A stretch of DNA of 64,000 nucleotides from Fibrella forsythiae (GCF_017353175.1 NZ_JAFMYW010000005.1:462075-526074), one strand, 5' to 3'; counted from the stretch's first letter, positions 1-8,690 are shown. Notes: generated by a model from the sequence alone, not told the origin. Program-made: numbers and translations.

Positions 1-833
1 TGACCGGCTCCGAAAAGCACCAACACCCTGTCCCGTGGCGAGGTGATAATGTTCTGAATGTTGCGATAAATCCGTAGATTTCGATTGAACCAAAACATGG
101 ACAGGGCGTCGGCTCCTTCATAGCGTTTGGCGTCAAATTGACCACCGCTAACGTAGGCTCCGAAGCCTCGATTGAGCACTTTCTCACTGTTGATGTAGCG
201 AAAACTTTCCAGTAAAGTTAGGCGGGTTTGTTGCCGATCTTGGTAATTATAAAGCTGCTGATAGCGTTGAGATATTGAATTACGACCGCCGAAATAATGA
301 CGAGCCAAAATACGGTCCAGGTAGGTAGAGTCCGCCGTTTTTGACCGATTGTTAGCCAATTCTAGGAGCAGTGGATAAGCATCCACCCCATACAGCGTGT
401 CCAGCTTGAAGCGATCAAGCAATCGCAAGGCAATCTGGTCGGTTTCCGAAGCACCTAGGGCTTTGCCCTCCTTTTTCCAAGCCTCAAAGCGACGCAGGAT
501 ATAGCCGCTGTTACGACCTCCTTCGACCGCAATTTTAGTAGGTTTAAACCGAGCGATATAATCCAGTAAGTCGCTCAGTTCGGCTTGCCGACGGGCTGAG
601 AGGATATTAACCTTATCTTCTTCGCTGATTTTGTGGGCATCTATACCCGGGTAATTAAAATGCCAGCTACCTACTAACAAGACGCTAGGCAGTGAATCGC
701 GTCCAACTAGAAAAGAATCTGGGTCCGTCCTGGTAGTTCGATTCGCTTGTGCGTAAACTAACGCCTGATTAGATGAACAAGCACTCAGTAGTGCCAACGC
801 GATAACGCTAATGCTTAGGCAATGAATAGACAT
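1..833 (-). CDS. DUF5694-family lipoprotein, 3' end outside window
   Basis: Reading the minus strand from the ATG at 833 gives an open frame of 277 codons that runs off the left edge, so the C-terminus is missing. The first 18 residues form a hydrophobic signal ending in a lipobox (LLSAC), which indicates an outer or periplasmic lipoprotein. After a short linker comes the signature LLVGSWHFNYPG, followed by KIAVEGGR and a tyrosine-rich stretch, the pattern of the DUF5694 family. No biochemical role is known for that family; its GSWHF motif is reminiscent of TraB/ChaN-like folds, but that is inference. The next gene (1139) is divergent, so the two may share the intergenic promoter region. Confidence 0.8.
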   Translation of the reverse strand, partial: MSIHCLSISVIALALLSACSSNQALVYAQANRTTRTDPDSFLVGRDSLPSVLLVGSWHFNYPGIDAHKISEEDKVNILSARRQAELSDLLDYIARFKPTKIAVEGGRNSGYILRRFEAWKKEGKALGASETDQIALRLLDRFKLDTLYGVDAYPLLLELANNRSKTADSTYLDRILARHYFGGRNSISQRYQQLYNYQDRQQTRLTLLESFRYINSEKVLNRGFGAYVSGGQFDAKRYEGADALSMFWFNRNLRIYRNIQNIITSPRDRVLVLFGAG

Positions 834-1138
834 AAGTTAGGATTAAGTAAGACCGATTGTCGCGCTTAGGGGGGGGCGAGTCATTCGACCGGTTAAATAG
901 CTGACCAGCCCTAGACGGCTTCCCCATTAGCGTAGACAAAACTGACATCGATGTCTCAGGAGATCAATTTTATTATCCCAACCCGCTCGTTTAGCCGACG
1001 AACGCCCTTATACGTAGATGATGCACCAACTTGATGTTGTGAATCGGATTCATTGCTTCATCTAGCCGATTTATCCAGGTAGATAAAGCGTTCGTATAAA
1101 AGCAGTTCGATAATGCCTTGGGTCAAATAGCTTGCAGA
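834..1138. other. Divergent intergenic region, 305 bp
   Basis: This stretch separates the DUF5694 lipoprotein (minus strand) from the LytS-type kinase (plus strand) and must hold both promoters. No convincing TAnnTTTG/TTG Bacteroidota promoter pair or operator was recognised. A run of seven G lies near 871-877. Confidence 0.5.
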
Positions 1139-2167
1139 ATGAATCGGAAAAATTGGTATCAACTGCATCGGTTGGGCTGGTCAATTTACCTGGGGTATGA
1201 ACTGATTGGGGACTGGCTGTTGAGCCCGTATCCGCTTCGGAGTAGCTTATTGAGCAGCACCCAAGTTGCCTTGCGGCTGCTCGAATTTTACTGTTGTTAT
1301 TGGCTGGTGTTCCCCCAATTGCTGCGGTCAGAGCCACTGCTGATTAGACTAGTGAAACTATTATCCGCCCTGCTAGGAATTATGGCCCTCTATATGGGTC
1401 TACGGTATGGGTTGGAGCAGGGACTTTATCCACGACTGTTTGGTTTCGGTAATTACAATCCCAATACTACCCTAAGCTATTACGTTTCGGACAATCTGTA
1501 CTTTGCTAGTCCAGCCATCGCTGTTAGTTGGTTAACTTGGACGATCGAACGGACTATACAGCGGGAAGAGGAAACGCAGCAGCTACGCCATCAAATGCGG
1601 ACGGCTGAAGAAGCGTTTCTGCGGGCACAGATTGCGCCCCATTTTTTGTTCAATACCCTCAATTATCTGTATGTCCTAGCGTACCCCGTTTCCAAACCCT
1701 TAGCGTCAGCTATCCTCAAACTCTCTGAGTTAATGCGTTATACGTTAGCAGCTAGTTCAGCTAGTCAGGTTGTTCTCCGCCAAGAGGTTGCGTATCTACA
1801 GGATTATTTAGATTTATACCGCCTACGCTTTCCAGGTCGATTTTTTGTCAATTTCATAGTCGAAGGGGAACTAAGAGATCAGCAGGTAGCTGCCCTACTT
1901 CTCATTCCTTTTGTGGAGAATGCCATTAAACACGGGGTAATTGACCAAGCACGTTATCCGGTACAGATTACGTTGACTATTCGCCGAGATGATCTGGTCT
2001 TGAGCGTTGACAACACGATTGGCAACCAGCAGAAAGAAACAACCTCGGGGATTGGCATCACCAATGTTCGTCGTCGGTTAGAGCTGCTCTATCCCGGTCG
2101 TTACGAGTTAGTCATTAATCAAACACCGGCTCAGTTCAACACTTATTTACTAGTGCCGATTCACTAA
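1139..2167 (+). CDS. LytS-family sensor histidine kinase
   Basis: This is a membrane sensor kinase of the His_kinase (PF06580) type that phosphorylates LytTR response regulators. The N-terminal ~140 residues form four or so hydrophobic segments. A short coiled coil follows (around EREEETQQL) and then the phospho-acceptor motif PHFLFNTLNYL, with the histidine near residue 168. Further on are the N-box (FVENAIKHG) and the G-box (GIGITNVRRRL) of the ATPase domain. The frame is also open from a TTG at 1118, but the ATG at 1139 precedes the natural start of the protein and was preferred. The partner regulator starts 13 bp after the stop, so the two are almost certainly co-transcribed. The signal sensed is unknown. 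Confidence 0.88.
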   Translation: MNRKNWYQLHRLGWSIYLGYELIGDWLLSPYPLRSSLLSSTQVALRLLEFYCCYWLVFPQLLRSEPLLIRLVKLLSALLGIMALYMGLRYGLEQGLYPRLFGFGNYNPNTTLSYYVSDNLYFASPAIAVSWLTWTIERTIQREEETQQLRHQMRTAEEAFLRAQIAPHFLFNTLNYLYVLAYPVSKPLASAILKLSELMRYTLAASSASQVVLRQEVAYLQDYLDLYRLRFPGRFFVNFIVEGELRDQQVAALLLIPFVENAIKHGVIDQARYPVQITLTIRRDDLVLSVDNTIGNQQKETTSGIGITNVRRRLELLYPGRYELVINQTPAQFNTYLLVPIH

Positions 2168-2180
2168 CTGTCTACTTTTT

Positions 2181-2936
2181 ATGTTGCCCTTGATCCGTTG
2201 TTTAGCCGTCGATGATGAAGAGTACGCCTTAACGTTGTTGGCCGACTATATTCAACAAGTGCCTTTCCTAAAGCTAGTCAAAACGACTACCAACCCCCTC
2301 GAAGCCCTGCGCTTTTGTCAAACGGACCAAGTCGATGTCCTGTTTCTAGACATTCAGATGCCTGAACTCACAGGGTTACAGTTGTTACGCTTGTGTGGTA
2401 GCCGCTGTAAAGTGATTCTGACGACGGCCTATTCCGAATATGCGTTAGATGGGTATGAGAACGATGTGATTGATTACTTATTGAAGCCGATCTCCTTCGA
2501 GCGTTTTTTAAGGAGTGTTCAAAAGTTGCTCCCTTTCTTTATATCTGCAGAGGCAACGCACGCTCCGCCGTCTTTGGTAGTGCCATCAACGCTTGTGGCT
2601 GAACCGACATACTTATTTCTAAAAGGGGATACCAAGAACAAATATGTGCGCGTGAATCATGCCGATATTCACTTTGTCGAAGGCCTAAAAAATTATGTTT
2701 CCGTTCAGCTAACGACGGATCGTCTAATTAGCTATTGCAGTTTGAAGGATCTCTTAAGCCAGTTGCCTTGTCCTCCTTTTATTCGAATTCACCGGTCTTA
2801 TATTGTTGCTCTAGATAAGATCGAGTCTATTGATGGGCATTTAATCTATATCCGTAATAAGCGTCTCCCTATTGGAGAGACGTATCGAGACGAAGTTCTA
2901 CAAATCATTCGTGCCCGTCAGCCGCACACAGGCTAG
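2181..2936 (+). CDS. LytTR-type response regulator
   Basis: This 251-residue regulator has a receiver domain with the acidic pair at residues 11-12, the phospho-accepting aspartate at about 57 (VLFLDIQMPE) and the conserved lysine at about 102 (LLKPIS). A linker leads to a C-terminal LytTR DNA-binding domain (about 145-245, with FVEGLKNYVSV and FIRIHRSYIV). It pairs with the kinase immediately upstream, 13 bp away. LytTR regulators of Bacteroidota often act on nearby genes. The insertion sequence that starts 11 bp after the stop may have separated it from a former downstream target. Confidence 0.9.
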   Translation: MLPLIRCLAVDDEEYALTLLADYIQQVPFLKLVKTTTNPLEALRFCQTDQVDVLFLDIQMPELTGLQLLRLCGSRCKVILTTAYSEYALDGYENDVIDYLLKPISFERFLRSVQKLLPFFISAEATHAPPSLVVPSTLVAEPTYLFLKGDTKNKYVRVNHADIHFVEGLKNYVSVQLTTDRLISYCSLKDLLSQLPCPPFIRIHRSYIVALDKIESIDGHLIYIRNKRLPIGETYRDEVLQIIRARQPHTG

Positions 2937-2946
2937 CTTTATACTA

Positions 2947-3915
2947 GAGTTGTTGCAACGGGTTAATTTTGTAAAATGAAGTTTTCAACAGCGGACTTAC
3001 GCACTGATCGCCAGTGGCGAGCGGCTACGGGATTAGATCAAATACGGTTTACTAAACTACTGGCTCTGTTTCCCGCCGCTTACCAACAGCTTTACGGACA
3101 AAGCCTTGAGCAACGCCAGCAGCAATGCCCCGACGAGCCAGTGCTTAATAGCTACGAAGACTTGTTGTTATTTACTTTATTCTCCCGCTCCGGCGGCCCG
3201 GTTAAAATCAGGCCTTACCTTTGACTTACTAGGCCTTACTACCGGTATGGATGGCTCGACAGCTAAGCGCAATCAGGATATCGGGCTGGCCTTAATGAAA
3301 ACCGCTCTTAGCCAGTCTGGCCACTTGCCTAAGACCCATTTTGACAACGCCGAAAGCTTCAAAGCTTACTTCCAGGATAAAGGCCCTCTGCTGATTGATG
3401 CAACAGAACAACGTACCCAGCGGCCGGCCGATCCCAACTACTAGGAGGGCATGTACAGCGGCAAAAAAAAGCCCATACGGTCAAGTCATTAATCTTGGGC
3501 ACAGCTGATCGCTATATTCACTATGTAAGCAAAGCTTGGCAGGGTAAGCATCATGATTATCGACAGTTAAAGTACCACTTCCCGCCCGACCAACCCTGGT
3601 TTTCTGAACTCTCTATTGAAGTAGATTTAGGCTATCAGGGAATCGTAAAGGACTATGATTGTCAATCAGTTAGTCAGCCTAAGAAGAAACCGAAAGGTGG
3701 CCAATTAACGTCGGAAGAAAAGGCGGATAATCAAACTAAGAGTTCAACCCGAATTCGTGTCGAACACGCCATTGGCGGCTTAAAACGCTACCGCTATCTA
3801 AGTGATCGACTACGCACACACAAGGCAAGTTTGTATGAGTTATCACTATTAATTTGTGCTGGTCTGTGGAATTTTATTTTGAGTAACTAACTGACAATCA
3901 CCGTTGCAACATGTC
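2947..3915 (+). mobile_element. IS5-like insertion sequence with inverted repeats and 5-bp target duplication
   Basis: The element is bounded by inverted repeats that share the perfect 11-mer TGTTGCAACGG (2951-2961, and its complement at 3901-3911), extended outwards by the partly matching GAgt/GAca. Direct copies of TACTA flank it at 2942-2946 and 3916-3920, consistent with a target-site duplication. The 969-bp length and the transposase (HTH_Tnp_4 plus DDE_Tnp_4) fit the IS5 superfamily. The exact subgroup and the true duplication length are not certain from sequence alone. Confidence 0.8.
2976..3890 (+). pseudogene. Decayed DDE transposase of the IS5-like element
   Basis: The transposase is split over two frames. 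Residues up to LLLFTLF are in the frame of 2976. The next part (GLTFDLLGLTTGMDGSTAKRN) is in the frame of 3106, so a frameshift lies near 3190-3205. An in-frame TAG occurs at 3442-3444 where relatives read through. The last part (KAHTVKSLILG through RVEHAIGGLKRYR) is again in the first frame, entered by a -1 shift at the run of eight A at 3463-3470. The A8 run could be programmed slippage, but the amber codon plus the first shift make an active enzyme unlikely. The HTH and DDE_Tnp_4 segments are both recognisable. Confidence 0.8.
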
Positions 3916-3920
3916 TACTA

Positions 3921-4373
3921 ACGACCTACGGCCGGTTGTGCTGTATTCGATTTTGGATATGTGGCCTCTTGAACTTGCTACTTTTTACTGGACAGAAAAG
4001 TAAGAAACATCGTCTGGTAAAAGATAGTACAATCAGAGAAAACTCAAAACTTGTATCTGTATAATTATCTCAAATAACGCTCCTTTCGGGCGATACAGGT
4101 TTGCCCTTCATAGATCTAAACCAGCTACGAACCCAAGTTGTCTTAAAATAAACGAACGTTTATATTGTGACAAACCGTACTAGCAATGTAATTGAAAGAG
4201 AGATGCTTTAACTAAAAAAATCACCTACGAACCACTCACATTTGAAGGCTCATATTGATAAAGAGATGTGCGATAAGGAGTATTACTTAACCATTAAGTA
4301 TAACAACATAAGTATATCGCTATATTGCAGTTTGTAAAACTTTCACTCTCACAAGTGACTTAAACCAAACAAT
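3921..4373. other. Non-coding region, 453 bp
   Basis: No gene, repeat or hairpin of note was found. It becomes AT-rich towards 4200-4370 and probably carries the promoter of the AT-rich gene at 4374. Confidence 0.4.
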
Positions 4374-5630
4374 ATGATACTGGAAAGACAGACAATGCGG
4401 TCGAATGAGTATGCTTCTGACAGCTTTTTAACACAACGGCAGCTAACGAGAGTGTTAGATGCAGCAGACACCTATAAAGATGATTTGCTTGATCTTTTTA
4501 AAGTAGAAGACGAATCGAGAGTAATAAAAATCGGCAACTCCAAACAGTTGATTAACGCAATCTCTCTTCTTGACAGTCAATGCGTCAAAGTCAATTTGAG
4601 AAGTAGGGTCAAGGACATTTACTTGGACAAAATGCTAGAAAAGGAGAAAGCTATATTCGAAATAGTCAACATTGAAGACGAATTTGTAATAAATAAGACT
4701 AAATCAGATATGCTTTCAGTAGAAACTAAATATTCAGCAAAGAGCGATTTGTTAGATATTTACGATCTCAGTAAGTTCGCCAACTATTGCCGTGACAAAA
4801 GCTATGATGACCTTATAGATGTAATAAAAGACTATCTTAAAAGAAAAAATATAAACAATGCAAATGAAAAGCGACTTAGAACTGTCTATAACAAAGCCGA
4901 AGACAAGTTCTATTTAAGAGCTGTTACATCTGTCGGAGATTACAAAGAGTATGGAATAAATTTCTCTGTATTCGTAGCAATCATGGCTTTGGATAAATAC
5001 GCTGAAAACAAAGAAAGCGAGATTTATATTGACAATTACAGCGTAGACGACTCTACGCTATATGTCTCTTTCACCCTTAATAGCAAAAATAAAATTGATG
5101 ATAAACTAAGCTTGTCTTTTAATCTGATCTTGGAAAATGATGAGATTAAAAGAAATGCTGTATCCTTTAATGGATTAGTTAAGCTCATTTACACAGACGA
5201 TAGTAAAGAAAGCGAAATATATTTAAGGCCTAGAGGGATAAAGAAAGAGCCCGATACAAGCCCAGTGGACTTATTGACTTATGCTCACAGGGGAAGTGTA
5301 GCAAATGTGCTTGAGAAAATAGAGCATCTTCCAAAGCTTATTGATTTTTTTATTGAACAAGTAAGTGAAGATTCTAAAAAGATTTCTTCTATTAGAAATC
5401 CAGATGATGTGAAGGTCTTTATTGCCGAAAAGGTAAGAAGAGCTAAGAAAGAAGAATTTAAGGTATATAAAGATAAAATCCTCAAGATACTGACAAGAAT
5501 AAATGTTGATAATACATTTATGCTGTTTGATATGCTCAGAGAAGTCGATGATTTATTTGAACATGATGATATAGTCTCACGAAATTTCTGGCGTAGTAAG
5601 CTTTATCAAGCAATGATCGAGAAGCTGTAA
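4374..5630 (+). CDS. Hypothetical protein, AT-rich orphan
   Basis: A 418-residue protein that I do not recognise. It is highly charged, rich in Lys, Asp, Glu, Ile and Asn, without a signal peptide or membrane segment, so it is probably cytoplasmic. The central part (about 180-290) alternates hydrophobic residues as in beta strands, and the C-terminal 120 residues look helical. Base composition is clearly more AT-rich than the neighbouring kinase pair, which suggests acquisition by transfer. It stands alone and ends 28 bp before a strong bidirectional hairpin. An alternative start is the ATG at 4395. Orphan AT-rich genes next to toxin-antitoxin and nuclease-fold genes are often phage defence, but nothing in the protein itself proves that. 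Confidence 0.7.
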   Translation: MILERQTMRSNEYASDSFLTQRQLTRVLDAADTYKDDLLDLFKVEDESRVIKIGNSKQLINAISLLDSQCVKVNLRSRVKDIYLDKMLEKEKAIFEIVNIEDEFVINKTKSDMLSVETKYSAKSDLLDIYDLSKFANYCRDKSYDDLIDVIKDYLKRKNINNANEKRLRTVYNKAEDKFYLRAVTSVGDYKEYGINFSVFVAIMALDKYAENKESEIYIDNYSVDDSTLYVSFTLNSKNKIDDKLSLSFNLILENDEIKRNAVSFNGLVKLIYTDDSKESEIYLRPRGIKKEPDTSPVDLLTYAHRGSVANVLEKIEHLPKLIDFFIEQVSEDSKKISSIRNPDDVKVFIAEKVRRAKKEEFKVYKDKILKILTRINVDNTFMLFDMLREVDDLFEHDDIVSRNFWRSKLYQAMIEKL

Positions 5631-5658
5631 ATCTCACAATCAGCCTTAAGACATGAGC

Positions 5659-5700
5659 ATAACAAAAGGAGAACCTACTAATGGGTTCTCCTTTTGTTAT
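5659..5700. terminator. Bidirectional intrinsic terminator, 17-bp perfect stem
   Basis: Positions 5659-5675 and 5684-5700 are perfect complements with an 8-nt loop. The stem ends in A/T runs on both sides. It lies between the gene ending at 5630 (+) and the convergent gene ending at 5803 (-) and could stop transcription from both. Confidence 0.8.
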
Positions 5701-5802
5701 GATTCTAACGATGAAAAGAAGCTATGAGCCGAATGATCTAACAGCGTCTATACTTTTACAAAAGGCGACAAAATAAATATCAATGACCCAACATTGGCAG
5801 AC

Positions 5803-6678
5803 CTATTTTATGCGCACATTTAAAAACCGCCCTTCTCCTGAATCATTAAAACCAAAATTTACGTATATCTCCTTATCTGAGTTAGTAGTCAAGCATTTTC
5901 TCTGAACCTCCACATTATTCTTATATATCCCCCAGCCACGACTTTTTCGTGAGTATCGATCATTGGCACTCGTATCACAAAAACGACCATCAGAAACGAT
6001 AGTAAGCCTTGGATTAACAAGAGAAACAAATTCGGCATTATAGCCGGATTCACGTCCATGATGTGGGGCTAACAAAATATCAGCGTTACTTATCCTTTCA
6101 ATAAAACCTGGTTGTTTAAATAACTCCTCAAAAGATGGCGTTTCGTTGTCTCCTGGTATAACTACTTTCATACCTGCATATTCAAACACCGATACAATAC
6201 TATGGTTATTGAAATTGTTATGGTTACACGTTGTAGGTACAAAATGATTCATTCTAAGACCACCCCAATTATCAATATTTCCAACGTATTCAGGGCTGTC
6301 ACTAGTTATTGGATTGCTATACGTATCTGCGATATCACAATACATGCTAAATTTAGGTCTATCTACAGCTCTAGCACCTGCCATTATCTCATTACGTGTC
6401 AAGTGAGCTGGCAGCAAAACTACTTTAGGATAGAGTCCCCCTACGTTTAGTATATCATCAATATGATCTAAGTGAGGGTGAGATATAATGAGCCGATCAA
6501 GTTGTTTTACACCCCAATGATTTTTTAGCTGTAACAGAGGACTGAAATTTTGATTTCGCGTGTCATAGTCACCAATACCCAAATCAACAACGATATGCTT
6601 GCCATTTGGAGTTTTGATATAGGTTGCATGCCCGTGCTGGACATCCCAAAATACCATTTCTACTGAATTAGAAGCCAT
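5803..6678 (-). CDS. Metallo-beta-lactamase-fold hydrolase (ComEC-like)
   Basis: This 291-residue protein has the fold of the ComEC/Rec2-type metallo-beta-lactamase domain. The N-terminus shows the paired strands MVFWDVQHGHATYI and HIVVDLG. The metal-binding signature HPHLDHIDD is at about residues 66-74. A GDNE motif (about 176) and APHHGRESG (about 206-214) supply the remaining ligands. There is no signal peptide, so it is likely a cytoplasmic phosphodiesterase or nuclease. Its start lies only 4 bp after the stop of the membrane protein gene upstream, so the two form a unit. The pairing of this fold with a small membrane protein suggests a defence or signalling function; the substrate is unknown. 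Confidence 0.8.
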   Translation of the reverse strand: MASNSVEMVFWDVQHGHATYIKTPNGKHIVVDLGIGDYDTRNQNFSPLLQLKNHWGVKQLDRLIISHPHLDHIDDILNVGGLYPKVVLLPAHLTRNEIMAGARAVDRPKFSMYCDIADTYSNPITSDSPEYVGNIDNWGGLRMNHFVPTTCNHNNFNNHSIVSVFEYAGMKVVIPGDNETPSFEELFKQPGFIERISNADILLAPHHGRESGYNAEFVSLVNPRLTIVSDGRFCDTSANDRYSRKSRGWGIYKNNVEVQRKCLTTNSDKEIYVNFGFNDSGEGRFLNVRIK

Positions 6679-6682
6679 TATT

Positions 6683-7387
6683 TTAAGGTTGTTTAGTATG
6701 ATTCATAAACTGCTGGTAAAGAACTTTTGCGTAGTCATTACTATATAAAATGATAATCTTTTTTCCGGAAATCAAAAAGCCTACATAAACTACAAGAAAA
6801 AGCATAGAAACTATTATTAAATTCTGGCTGTATGGGAAAAACACAGATTTAATTAAAAGGACTACGCTAAAGAAAATAGCTTGTATGCAACCTCCAAGAA
6901 AATTTCTAACTCCACCGTACTCTATATTATGCTTTAAAAGTAATTCGTTATCTCTCAATACAGCTCTTATTTGACTAACTGCTTCCTTTATTAAAAATCT
7001 AGCTTTGACTTCATCAACACTTTCTTCAGTCTTCGTAAGCATTGTCATTCCAAAATAACCACTAATTTTAGATCGTATCTGATTTTTATATTCATTTGAA
7101 AATTCATTATTAATATGTAACAAAAAGTCAGTTGTGGGCATTCTTATTTCTCCTTGAAAATAAGGTTTTTGTAAAAACTCTTTCGATAACTGTCTATTCA
7201 CTTGTACTAAAAGTAGAACTATAGCAACAAAAAAACTTACACCTTCTATAATAGGAAACAATGGAATTATTTCGTTCATATAGTCATCAATGTATGGACT
7301 TCCAATATACTTATATACTGCTACCAAAGGTAAAGCAGTTAATGTAGTTGGCGCGAGGCGAGATCTAAGAGAATAGTTATCGAACAT
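6683..7387 (-). CDS. Membrane protein with two hydrophobic hairpins and a central soluble domain
   Basis: A 234-residue AT-rich protein with hydrophobic segments near residues 15-30 and 42-63, a charged central region (about 70-160), and two more segments near 165-185 and 190-210. The central helical part would sit in the cytoplasm. I do not recognise a family. It lies 30 bp downstream of the fused HigB-HigA gene and 4 bp upstream of the metallo-beta-lactamase-fold gene, all on the minus strand, so it could be the membrane-acting partner of that hydrolase. Its composition differs from the GC-richer toxin-antitoxin gene, which suggests separate origins. Confidence 0.7.
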   Translation of the reverse strand: MFDNYSLRSRLAPTTLTALPLVAVYKYIGSPYIDDYMNEIIPLFPIIEGVSFFVAIVLLLVQVNRQLSKEFLQKPYFQGEIRMPTTDFLLHINNEFSNEYKNQIRSKISGYFGMTMLTKTEESVDEVKARFLIKEAVSQIRAVLRDNELLLKHNIEYGGVRNFLGGCIQAIFFSVVLLIKSVFFPYSQNLIIVSMLFLVVYVGFLISGKKIIILYSNDYAKVLYQQFMNHTKQP

Positions 7388-7417
7388 TGACTAACGTATA
7401 CACCTTTCTTGAAGATA

Positions 7418-8047
7418 TTAAACAATTGACGGTTGCATCCCTTGGCCTTGGACAGGCCAAAAATGCTGAATATTGGAGCGGTCTACTTTCTTGTCGGCAT
7501 GCCATAGATCGTAGTCACGCTGCAATTTCAGCCAAAAGTCAGGCGTTGAACCGAACGCTTCCGCCAAACGAATAGCCATTTCAGAGCTAATACCTTGATG
7601 TTCGTTCAAGATATTTGATAAGGTTTTAGGCGTTGTTCCTAATCCCTTGGCCACTTCGCGGATGGTCAATTCTTGCCCGGTTTCTTCCATGATGCCTTCC
7701 ATCATATCACGCAACATTGAACCGGCGTGGGGCGGTCTCATACCTCTCTTTATCATCTCGTCCTCCTTTTGATGGTAATCTGAATAATCAACGTCCGATG
7801 CGGTGGCATTAGCAAACCGGAAGATGATCCGCCAATTACCGTTCACTTTCACAGCCCAAAAGCCTTTGTAATTGCCTGATAGTGGGTGCAAACCCCAGCC
7901 GACAATGTTCATATCGTTAATCTCTGTGGCTTCATTCAGCTTATAAAGGATGCGGCGGATTTTCTCGACATGATGGGGTTGCAGCTTTGATGGGTCATCA
8001 TGTTCAAAGAAATGGCGCAAACCTTTATGATGAAAACTATCTATCAT
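7418..8047 (-). CDS. higB-higA: Fused HigB-HigA toxin-antitoxin protein
   Basis: Residues 1-92 match HigB, a RelE-fold ribosome-dependent mRNA endonuclease: MIDSFHHKGLRHFFE, then WGLHPLSGNYKGFWAVKVNG and WRIIFRF, ending in DVDYSDYH. The remainder is HigA: RGMRPPHAGSML, an HTH (IREVAKGLGTTPKTLSNILN) and FGSTPDFWLKLQ. These are normally two adjacent genes; here no stop codon separates them. A strong Shine-Dalgarno and an internal ATG (7756) remain at the junction, so free HigA of 112 residues may also be made. A near-perfect 22-bp palindrome lies just upstream of the start and fits autorepression. Whether the fusion is toxic, inactive or cleaved cannot be told from sequence. Confidence 0.85.
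   Translation of the reverse strand: MIDSFHHKGLRHFFEHDDPSKLQPHHVEKIRRILYKLNEATEINDMNIVGWGLHPLSGNYKGFWAVKVNGNWRIIFRFANATASDVDYSDYHQKEDEMIKRGMRPPHAGSMLRDMMEGIMEETGQELTIREVAKGLGTTPKTLSNILNEHQGISSEMAIRLAEAFGSTPDFWLKLQRDYDLWHADKKVDRSNIQHFWPVQGQGMQPSIV
7762..7766 (-). promoter_or_regulatory. Internal Shine-Dalgarno for HigA inside the fused gene
   Basis: On the minus strand AAAAGGAGG ends 5 nt before the internal ATG at 7756, which opens the HigA half (MIKRGMRPPH). This is the strongest ribosome site in the neighbourhood and indicates that the antitoxin can be translated alone. Confidence 0.7.
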
Positions 8048-8057
8048 AACTCAATGA

Positions 8058-8079
8058 TAACGCATAACGTTACGCGTTA
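8058..8079. promoter_or_regulatory. 22-bp palindrome, probable HigA operator
   Basis: The sequence TAACGC-ATAACGTTAC-GCGTTA is a dyad with only one mismatched pair. It is 10 bp upstream of the higBA start codon (8047), where antitoxin operators normally overlap the promoter. Confidence 0.7.
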
Positions 8080-8096
8080 CAACCATAAACTTTAAT

Positions 8097-8489
8097 TCAC
8101 AGCTCTGGCCCGTCGCGGTCATACCCTTTCTGTTGTTGTCGCTCCTGCTGTTTACGGCGGTATTTGGCCACCATCATTTCAGTCATCAAATCCTGATTGT
8201 CCGATATCTCCGGGGCGGGTGGTTTCTCCGGCTCTAGTTTACGCTCCGGGGTGGGTGTCTCTTTTAGAAGCACTTGTTTTTCTTTTTCAAAACGGGCTTT
8301 AACAGCTTTGACCTCCTGCGCGTGGGCCTTTTCCAGCCGTTCTAACTCTACGGCATATTTGGTTTGATCAAAGTGCTCTTGCTGCATCTGCTTGATACGT
8401 TCACAAGCCACATAATGATCTTGGTGCAGCTTGTTAAGCTGTTGATCCTGTGCCGCTAATAGATCGACATACGCCCGGTTAATAGACAT
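8097..8489 (-). CDS. Coiled-coil protein of unknown function
   Basis: This 130-residue protein is nearly all charged helix. A predicted coiled coil runs from about residue 10 to 75 (QDQQLNKLHQDHY, VELERLEKAHAQEVKAVKA), then a Pro/Glu linker (about 78-95) and a basic tail (KYRRKQQERQQQKG). No enzymatic motif is present. It lies at the edge of the mobilization region, and a diverged copy of its 3' end is found 700 bp away at 8778-8876. It may be a relaxosome or partition accessory, but this is inference from position only. Confidence 0.65.
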   Translation of the reverse strand: MSINRAYVDLLAAQDQQLNKLHQDHYVACERIKQMQQEHFDQTKYAVELERLEKAHAQEVKAVKARFEKEKQVLLKETPTPERKLEPEKPPAPEISDNQDLMTEMMVAKYRRKQQERQQQKGYDRDGPEL

Positions 8490-8540
8490 GTTGAAAATAG
8501 GATTCGGGTTATGGTGCAGTAGTCATAACAAAGGGGAAAT

Positions 8541-8690
8541 ATGGCATTCAAGATAGACTTTAAAGCGGGTAAACCCATTAAACCCGCTAACATGACAGCC
8601 ACGACACAGCCGCGTGGGGGTTCGCTAACGAATGGGCCACGACATCCCCCATTAATCAGTGGCCACCTCAGTGCGTGGTGCATTATATGA
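8541..8690 (+). CDS. Small ORF, 49 residues, uncertain
   Basis: The ATG at 8541 follows a fair ribosome site (AAAGGGGA) and opens 49 codons starting MAFKIDFKAGKPIKP. No family is recognised. The start region looks like a real gene, while the tail is proline- and glycine-rich and may run out of frame. Just after it, at about 8693-8771, another frame encodes a plausible protein-like tail (RPWLSDQDCLTDTIAWVKR), so this may be the remnant of one longer gene broken by a frameshift. Confidence 0.3.
   Translation: MAFKIDFKAGKPIKPANMTATTQPRGGSLTNGPRHPPLISGHLSAWCII

Noticed and set aside
5285..5485. 66-codon minus-strand frame
   Set aside because: Lies inside the intact 4374-5630 gene on the other strand and is Ser/Leu/Thr-rich, as expected of an AT-rich shadow.
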